A stretch of 5,059 bases of DNA from JANXDG01 sp964561135. GTDB lineage: Bacteria > Elusimicrobiota > Endomicrobiia > DTEH01. Under the pieces are notes generated by a model that was given only the letters and a program-made list of their open reading frames with translations, was not told the DNA's origin and made no database searches. The position numbers and the translations under genes were made by a program. The DNA is taken from contig CAZLOB010000017.1 in NCBI GenBank assembly GCA_964561135.1, positions 1 to 5,059 on the forward strand. Reading direction: 5' to 3'. Of this stretch, positions 1-5,059 are shown piece after piece (position 1 is the stretch's first letter; every line of letters starts with the position of its first letter).

Positions 1-953
1 GAAAGCTTGGTAGTACGGGTTTAGAAGTTTCGGTATTATGTTATGGTACAGCGTTTTGGGGTGCAAGGACTTCTGAAGAAGAAGCGAAGAAGATTTTTTA
101 TTTTTGTATAGAGCGAGGGGTAAATTTTTTTGACACGGCAGAAGTTTATGGTTCATATTTAGGTCAAGCGGAAGAGATTTTAGGCAAGTTTTTAAAAGAG
201 AGTGGGTTAAGGGATAAACTTATTATTTCATCAAAGGTACACGGATACAGAGATGGGAGGTATCAGTCAAAAAAAGAGATTTTAGAATGTATTGATGCTT
301 CCTTGAAAAGATTAAATACGGACTATTTAGATATTTATTTTCTTCACTGGCCGGATCCATACACGCCTATTGAAGAAGTATTACAAACGATGGATGAACT
401 TGTGAAAGTTGGCAAGGTAAGGTTTGTTGGTATGTCGAATTATCAATCGTGGGAGGTTTACGAAGCTATACAAATATGTAAGGAGAAAGGTTTTTCTTTT
501 CCTTCTGTACTACAAGAGATTTTTAATTTAGTAGATTTTGATGTGAATATAGAGAAATATAATCTTGCGAAAAGATTTGATTTAGGATATATGGCTTATA
601 GTCCGTTAGCATCAGGTTTTCTTACAGGGAAGTATAGGAAAGATAAACCTGTTCCTGAGGATACTCGTGGTAGTTTACTTTCAGGTTGGGAGAAGAAGCG
701 ATGGTTGTTTAGGTTTACGGATTATGGTTGGAAGATTTTGGACAAAGTTGAAGAGTTTGCAAAAAAGTATAATGTATCTATTTCACAATTTGCGATTGCT
801 GCAATTTTATGTTTTGATGGTGTATCCTGTGTGATTGATGGTTCAAGGACTTTAGAACAACTTAAAGAAAACATAAGGTTTTTAGATATAACCATTGATA
901 AAAAAGATTTTGAAGAACTTTTGGAGTTGTGTTATTTTTTGAAAAAAGAATAA
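1..953 (+). CDS. Aldo/keto reductase, NADPH-dependent (5'-partial)
   Basis: Predicted cytoplasmic TIM-barrel oxidoreductase that reduces aldehydes, ketones or sugar carbonyls with NAD(P)H. The frame is open from the left edge and codes for 316 visible residues from base 3. The first visible residues, KLGSTGLEVSVLCYG, match the family's usual opening, and the split codon before them (xGA) fits the common Arg of a YR-x-LG start, so only a few residues are probably missing. Numbering from the visible Lys, the catalytic tetrad is intact: Asp44 and Tyr49 (FDTAEVYG), Lys78 (ISSKVHG) and His115 (LHWPDP). GMSNY at 143-147 and SPLASGFLTG at 200-209 are classic family segments. Gly280-Ser281-Arg282 with Gln286 and Asn290 form the 2'-phosphate-binding signature that favours NADPH. 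The layout resembles the IolS/YajO-type group, but the substrate cannot be read from sequence. The TTG at 303 is internal, not a start. The gene stops with TAA 10 bases before the hydrolase gene, suggesting co-transcription. Confidence 0.95.
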   Translation, partial: KLGSTGLEVSVLCYGTAFWGARTSEEEAKKIFYFCIERGVNFFDTAEVYGSYLGQAEEILGKFLKESGLRDKLIISSKVHGYRDGRYQSKKEILECIDASLKRLNTDYLDIYFLHWPDPYTPIEEVLQTMDELVKVGKVRFVGMSNYQSWEVYEAIQICKEKGFSFPSVLQEIFNLVDFDVNIEKYNLAKRFDLGYMAYSPLASGFLTGKYRKDKPVPEDTRGSLLSGWEKKRWLFRFTDYGWKILDKVEEFAKKYNVSISQFAIAAILCFDGVSCVIDGSRTLEQLKENIRFLDITIDKKDFEELLELCYFLKKE

Positions 954-963
954 AGAAAGTTTT

Positions 964-1026
964 ATGAATAAAAAGTTTTGTGTTATCATATTATACTTTA
1001 TTTTGTTTATTACTTATATGTTTTCT
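964..1026 (+). other. Predicted Sec signal peptide of the glycoside hydrolase
   Basis: Residues 1-21 have a short basic start (MNKK), a long hydrophobic core (residues 5-20, rich in Ile, Leu, Phe and Tyr) and a likely cleavage after Ser21, leaving Gln22 as the mature end. The FS/Q type of site is common in Gram-negative-type exported proteins. Cys6 lies at the start of the hydrophobic core and has no lipobox before it, so a lipoprotein is unlikely. The exact cleavage point is an inference. Confidence 0.75.
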
Positions 1027-4000
1027 CAGACATTTTATTTTTATCTACCTTGGGATGATTATTCTCAAAATGTTGTAGATTTAAGTTTTTTAAATCACAA
1101 ACCAGCAGGACAATATGGATTTGTAACTGTTGGCAATGATGGACATTTTTATATAGGTTCTGAAAGGATTAAGTTTTTAGGTGTAAATTTTACAGCAGCT
1201 TCTTGTTTCCCACAAAAAACACAAGCTGAAGTTATAGCGAGACGGCTTGCAAAATTTGGTATCAATGTTGTCCGCTTACATTTTTTAGACAACATGTGGG
1301 GATTTTCTATTTTTGGTTATCCAGGGACATATAACAACACACGAAGTTTTAATTCTGAAGCGTTAGACAGGTTGGACTATTTTATTGCAAAACTTAAAGA
1401 AAACGGTATTTATGTTAATATAAATCTTTTAGTAGGACGGAATTTTATGCCGGGTGATGGTTTACCTTCGTCTATAGACAATCTTGATTGGAAACAAAAA
1501 CAAGTCCCTGCTATGTTTTATCAAACTATGATAGATTTGCAAAAAGAATATGCTACAAATTTACTTACAAGGTTAAATCCATACACTAATACTTATTATA
1601 ATAATGAACCAGCGATTGCGTTTGTAGAAATTGTTAATGAACAAGGTCTTGTCCATGGCTGGCTTGATGGTACTATTGATATATTACCACAAGAGTTTTC
1701 TGAGGATTTAAGGGTTAAATGGAACAACTGGCTTGTAGATAAGTATCAAACACATCAAAATTTGTTATCTTCAGGCTGGGCAATTGATGAACCATTAGGT
1801 CCTGAGATTTTAAGAAACACAGATTTTTCGCAAGGGTTTCAATACTGGGGTCAAGAAGTACACGATGTTGCAAAAGCGTCGTTTAGTATAGTTAATGGTG
1901 GAGGGTATGGAGGTTCAAATGCTGTAAAAATTGTTATAGAAAACACATCTCAAACATCATGGCATGTACAGTTTAAACAATCAAATTTAGTTGTTTTTTC
2001 AACGAATGTGTATACATTAAGTTTTTATGCAAAAGCAGACAGAAACATTTCAATAAATGTTCAACTTGGGATGGATCATGATCCATGGAATATTTTAGGG
2101 TTTAACCAACTAATAAATCTTACCACATATTATCAATATTTTACTTTTACACTTATGCCGTCAGCAGATGATACTAATGCAAGGATATGTTTTACAAACA
2201 TGTGTAGGGAGTTAGCAACATATTATTTTAGTAATATCTCGTTTAAAAAAGGTGGGAGTATAGGTCTTCTTGAAGGTGAGAATTTAGACCAAAAGACGAT
2301 GCAGATTGTAAAGTATTCAGAACGTAATAAAAGAACAAAAGTTGCTCAAAAAGATTGGGTTAAATTTCTTTTTGAGTTAGAAGAAAATTTTTGGCTTACA
2401 ATGTATGACCATTTAAAAAATACCATTGGTATGAAATGTGTTATTTGTGCGACTGCAGTTGGGTTAAACTCAGTGCCTAGCATAATGTCAAAACTTGATT
2501 TTGTTGATACACATTCGTATTGGCATCATCCTGTCTTTCCTGGCACTGCGTGGGATATGAACAACTGGTATATAAGAAACGCTACTTTAGTAAGAGCCTT
2601 AGATGGTGGGACAATATCTGAGTGTGGGACAAGAAGGGTGTATGGTAAACCTTATACTGTAAGTGAGTATAACCATCCTGCACCAAACACTTTTTCTTCT
2701 GAATCATTTATATTTTTATCAGCATATGCTGCATATCATGACTGGGATGCAATTTACGGATATACATACTTAGATGGTAAAACTTCGTTCGATAATAGAC
2801 GAATAGAAGGATTTTTTGATTTGAATCAACATCCGACACAATTTCTTTCTTTTATACCAGCGGCGTTAATATATAGGCGTGGTGATGTTTCTCCTTCACA
2901 AGATAAATTTGTTTGTGTCACAATAACTAAAGAAGATGAGGTAGAACAATCGTTAACCACATGGGCATGGAGGCTAATCCACGCTAATGATAAAGGTTTA
3001 GACAGAAGAATCTCTTTGTTTAAGAAAACAGCGATAATAACAGAAGATGGTCCCACTCCGCCAAGTTATTATACCCCTAGCGATGTGTCTATTCCGTCTA
3101 ACAACAGATATATTTCTGACACAAACGAACTTGACTGGGATACAGCGTCAGGTGTCTTCAAAATAGATACTTCAAGGACAAAAGTTGTCTTAGGTTATGT
3201 TGGCAACAAAACATTTAGTTTTTCTGAAGGTATACAGATTAAACCAAAAGACACTTTACAAAACGGATGGGCTAATATTACTTTGTCATTATTAGATGAA
3301 CAGAACAGTTTTGAAAGTTTAAAAAATAATACAAAATCAGCAAAAATTTTGTTAACAGCTTTAGGTTCTTGTGGCAATCCTGGTATGAACTGGATGATAT
3401 ATCCAAACACACCTGTATCGTTTCCACCACCTGCTGATGTTAATATAACTGTGGGTAACCAGTGGGGAACTTCACCATCGTTTGTTGAAGGTATAAATGC
3501 AGAGATTATTTTACCATATCCTAAAAATCGTGTTAAAGTTTATGCACTTGATAACAAAGGTGAAAGAATGATTTTAGTTGAAACACAACAGGATACTTCT
3601 ACTACTTCAAAATTTGTTATTTCTCATACTTATCAAACATTATGGTATGAAATAGAAGTTTCTTCATCTGAGACACAAGTTGATTATCCACCTAATATAC
3701 AATTTGTTCAACCGCAAAATGGTGCTGTTGTATCTTCATCAGTTACTGTTGAAGCACAAGCAACTGATGATATTGGTGTCACAAAAGTTGAGTTTTATTT
3801 AAATACAACATTGTTATTTACAGATTATACTTCGCCATATAGCTTTGTTTGGTATTCTACGAGTGTTGCAAATGGTAATTATTATTTAAGAGCAGTAGCT
3901 TATGATACTTCAGGACAAACATCTACTGCTACAATAACTATTTCTGTAAGAAATAAAGTTTATCCTCTTTATATTTCTATTAATCCTGCAAATAGTGGTT

Positions 4001-5037
4001 ATGTTGAAAAAAATCCTAACAAAAGTTATTACTTAGAAAACGAACAAGTTGTACTTACTGCTTATGCAAACAGTGGATATATATTTATTAGTTGGGGTGG
4101 AGATGTTTCATCAACAAGTTCTACAATTGTTGTTGTAATGAATTCTACTAAAAATGTTGTAGCAAATTTTGAACAAATTTCACAACCTTTAGATACTCCA
4201 CCAACAATTTATTTAAACATTTCTGAAGGTATGCAGTTAAGCGGTTCTGTTGAAATATATTTTAGAATTACAGATGATAGTAGTGTGAACAGATTTGTTT
4301 TGTATTTAAATGACATTCTGTTAAGTAGTGGAACTTATAATTTATCTGTTGTTGAAAAAAGTTATATTTTGGATACTTCTTTATATCCAAATGGTAGCTA
4401 TCAGATAAAATTAGTTGCTTATGATGATAGGAATCAATCTTCGCAAGTGGAAAGAAGTATAAATATTTATAACGTTCCTGGAGAGACACCTCCATCAGTT
4501 ACTATTGTTGGAGTTGTTGATAATGAAGAGATAAGTCAGTTAAGGAACATTAATTTAATTATATCTTCCCAAAGAGAAATAGTTAAAATAGAGTGGTATT
4601 TAGCGGATATGTTAATCCATACATCAACTACAACACAAGATTTAAGTTTTGTATTAGATCCACAAAATTTTGCTGAAGGTAGTTATATTTTAACAGTTAT
4701 TGTATATGATTCAGAGGGCCTTACTAGTATTGACTCAAAAAATATCGTGTTAAAACATGAAGTTCAACAACCTCAACAACAGAAACTTTTAGAAACATAC
4801 CTTTTATCTATTGGCGAAGATGATAAAAACAGAGTTATTTCTTTTAATATTGAAAACATACAAAAAATAGAGATATATAATTCTAAAGGTAAGAAAATAA
4901 AAGAGATTAATTCATTACCGTTTGAATGGGATGGGAAAGATGAAAGGAACAATTTTGTTGCTTCAGGTGTCTATTTTATAAGGATAGGTTTTAAAGACGG
5001 CAATAAGACACTTGTTAAAGTTATTACAATAAAATAA
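964..5037 (+). CDS. Secreted multidomain clan GH-A glycoside hydrolase with inserted CBM-like domain and Ig-like tail
   Basis: A 1357-residue exported enzyme predicted to hydrolyse beta-linked polysaccharide by a retaining mechanism. After a signal peptide (1-21), a GH5-like barrel begins at about residue 40. Strands are visible at IKFLGVNF (69-76), NVVRLHFLD (101-109, Arg104), YVNINLLVG (150-158) and AFVEIVNE, which carries the acid/base pair Asn225-Glu226. A CBM4/9-like domain occupies about 278-432. The barrel resumes with CVICATAV (492-499), FVDTHSYWHH (His517, Tyr519), the nucleophile Glu568 in YTVSEYNHP, and AIYGYTYLDG (596-605). A beta-rich accessory domain (about 715-900) contains WD-x4-GVFKIDTSRT. 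Three Ig-like domains, one InlB-like repeat and a FlgD/sorting-type end follow. ATG 964 is the first start after an in-frame TGA at 940-942; AGAAAG (954-959) is only a weak, close ribosome site. CAZy family and substrate (glucan, mannan or other) are unassigned. The protein is much longer than a single-domain GH5 of about 300-400 residues. Confidence 0.9.
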   Translation: MNKKFCVIILYFILFITYMFSQTFYFYLPWDDYSQNVVDLSFLNHKPAGQYGFVTVGNDGHFYIGSERIKFLGVNFTAASCFPQKTQAEVIARRLAKFGINVVRLHFLDNMWGFSIFGYPGTYNNTRSFNSEALDRLDYFIAKLKENGIYVNINLLVGRNFMPGDGLPSSIDNLDWKQKQVPAMFYQTMIDLQKEYATNLLTRLNPYTNTYYNNEPAIAFVEIVNEQGLVHGWLDGTIDILPQEFSEDLRVKWNNWLVDKYQTHQNLLSSGWAIDEPLGPEILRNTDFSQGFQYWGQEVHDVAKASFSIVNGGGYGGSNAVKIVIENTSQTSWHVQFKQSNLVVFSTNVYTLSFYAKADRNISINVQLGMDHDPWNILGFNQLINLTTYYQYFTFTLMPSADDTNARICFTNMCRELATYYFSNISFKKGGSIGLLEGENLDQKTMQIVKYSERNKRTKVAQKDWVKFLFELEENFWLTMYDHLKNTIGMKCVICATAVGLNSVPSIMSKLDFVDTHSYWHHPVFPGTAWDMNNWYIRNATLVRALDGGTISECGTRRVYGKPYTVSEYNHPAPNTFSSESFIFLSAYAAYHDWDAIYGYTYLDGKTSFDNRRIEGFFDLNQHPTQFLSFIPAALIYRRGDVSPSQDKFVCVTITKEDEVEQSLTTWAWRLIHANDKGLDRRISLFKKTAIITEDGPTPPSYYTPSDVSIPSNNRYISDTNELDWDTASGVFKIDTSRTKVVLGYVGNKTFSFSEGIQIKPKDTLQNGWANITLSLLDEQNSFESLKNNTKSAKILLTALGSCGNPGMNWMIYPNTPVSFPPPADVNITVGNQWGTSPSFVEGINAEIILPYPKNRVKVYALDNKGERMILVETQQDTSTTSKFVISHTYQTLWYEIEVSSSETQVDYPPNIQFVQPQNGAVVSSSVTVEAQATDDIGVTKVEFYLNTTLLFTDYTSPYSFVWYSTSVANGNYYLRAVAYDTSGQTSTATITISVRNKVYPLYISINPANSGYVEKNPNKSYYLENEQVVLTAYANSGYIFISWGGDVSSTSSTIVVVMNSTKNVVANFEQISQPLDTPPTIYLNISEGMQLSGSVEIYFRITDDSSVNRFVLYLNDILLSSGTYNLSVVEKSYILDTSLYPNGSYQIKLVAYDDRNQSSQVERSINIYNVPGETPPSVTIVGVVDNEEISQLRNINLIISSQREIVKIEWYLADMLIHTSTTTQDLSFVLDPQNFAEGSYILTVIVYDSEGLTSIDSKNIVLKHEVQQPQQQKLLETYLLSIGEDDKNRVISFNIENIQKIEIYNSKGKKIKEINSLPFEWDGKDERNNFVASGVYFIRIGFKDGNKTLVKVITIK
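1795..2259 (+). other. CBM4/9-like carbohydrate-binding domain inserted in the catalytic barrel
   Basis: Residues about 278-432 have the hallmarks of a CBM4/9-type beta-sandwich. The opening EILRNTDFSQGFQYW (281-295) matches the N-x-DF-x-G-x3-W style entry. Next come a Gly-rich segment (313-318), alternating strands including YTLSFYAKAD (350-359), and the closing strand YYFSNISFKKGG (420-431). Trp295, Trp333 and Trp375 are candidate sugar-stacking residues. The domain lies between the acid/base Glu226 and the nucleophile Glu568, so it interrupts the barrel rather than being attached at an end. Binding specificity is unknown. It could also be a purely structural sandwich of the same fold. Confidence 0.7.
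3682..4761 (+). other. Ig-like / InlB-repeat stalk region of the glycoside hydrolase
   Basis: Four small beta-domains follow the enzyme part. Ig-like domain 1 (about 907-997) carries TDDIGV then KVEFYL and ends in YYLRAVAYD, the pattern of the Big_7-type bacterial Ig domain. Residues 1000-1070 read like a divergent InlB B-repeat (Flg_new_2): a YPLYISINPANSGYV start, GYIFISWGGD in the middle and KNVVANF at the end. Ig-like domain 2 (about 1077-1170) repeats ITDDSSV, FVLYL and YQIKLVAYD. Ig-like domain 3 (about 1176-1265) keeps KIEWYL and YILTVIVYD but lacks the TDD turn. Such modules usually act as spacers or surface-adhesion elements. None has a visible catalytic residue. A Gln/Pro linker (4765-4782, QQPQQQ) separates them from the C-terminal module. 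Confidence 0.75.
4783..5034 (+). other. FlgD-Ig / T9SS-type C-terminal sorting-like domain
   Basis: Residues about 1274-1357 show IEIYNSKGKKIKE (1303-1315), then FEWDGKDE (1320-1327), then ASGVYFIRI (1333-1341), ending in the basic strand TLVKVITIK. The order IY-x3-G, WDG, SGVY, K-V-x-x-x-K is typical of FlgD-like Ig domains and of the C-terminal domains that direct cargo through type IX secretion or to the cell surface. Whether this lineage has a type IX system cannot be told from this window, so export or anchoring by this domain is an inference. Confidence 0.65.
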
Positions 5038-5059
5038 ATAAAAACTTAATATAAAAGGG

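Noticed and set aside
303..953. A shorter reductase starting at the TTG at 303
   Set aside because: The same frame is open to the left edge and encodes the N-terminal half of the family, including Asp44, Tyr49 and Lys78 of the catalytic tetrad. The TTG is an ordinary Leu codon.
964..1026. Lipoprotein signal based on the Cys at residue 6
   Set aside because: The Cys is at the start of the hydrophobic core, not after it, and no Leu-x-x-Cys lipobox is present.
2826..3056. Minus-strand open frame of 76 codons
   Set aside because: It lies wholly inside the hydrolase gene, opposite the conserved end of the barrel, and resembles no known family.
3195..3410. Minus-strand open frame of 71 codons
   Set aside because: It lies opposite the accessory beta-domain of the hydrolase and has no recognisable domain. 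A chance open frame is the simpler reading.
4268..4495. Minus-strand open frame of 75 codons
   Set aside because: It lies opposite Ig-like domain 2, and its Tyr/His/Lys-rich product looks like the reverse of a Val/Asn/Tyr-rich coding strand.
5038..5059. Terminator, promoter or ribosome site in the last 22 bases
   Set aside because: The stretch is AT-rich and ends in AAAAGGG, which could precede another gene. There is no hairpin, and the window ends before any start codon.

Overview
The window is an AT-rich bacterial segment, roughly one third G+C by eye. It holds two co-directional plus-strand genes that fill almost all of it. The organism cannot be named from the sequence. The second gene encodes a very large exported polysaccharide-degrading enzyme with an Ig-like tail and a FlgD/T9SS-type C-terminal module. 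That architecture is common in Gram-negative-type bacteria of Bacteroidota, FCB-group, Verrucomicrobia-like and uncultivated phyla. The lineage is therefore inferred only as an environmental, carbohydrate-degrading bacterium.

Layout: (1) positions 1-953 are an aldo/keto reductase lacking only its first few codons, which lie off the left edge. Its catalytic tetrad and NADPH-binding motif are intact. (2) After a 10-base gap, positions 964-5037 encode a 1357-residue secreted glycoside hydrolase. In order, it has a signal peptide, the first half of a clan GH-A (GH5-like) TIM barrel with the Asn-Glu acid/base, an inserted CBM4/9-like sandwich, the second barrel half with the nucleophile Glu, and a beta-rich accessory domain. 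These are followed by an Ig-like domain, an InlB/Flg_new_2-like repeat, two more Ig-like domains, a Gln/Pro linker and a FlgD/sorting-type C-terminus. (3) The last 22 bases are AT-rich and show nothing that can be called.

The tight spacing suggests co-transcription. A plausible but unproven link is that the secreted enzyme cuts a plant- or algal-type polysaccharide outside the cell, while the cytoplasmic reductase handles a carbonyl or aldose product. No RNA gene, mobile element, CRISPR array or defence system was found. The most notable structure is the carbohydrate-binding-like domain embedded inside the catalytic barrel between the two catalytic glutamates.
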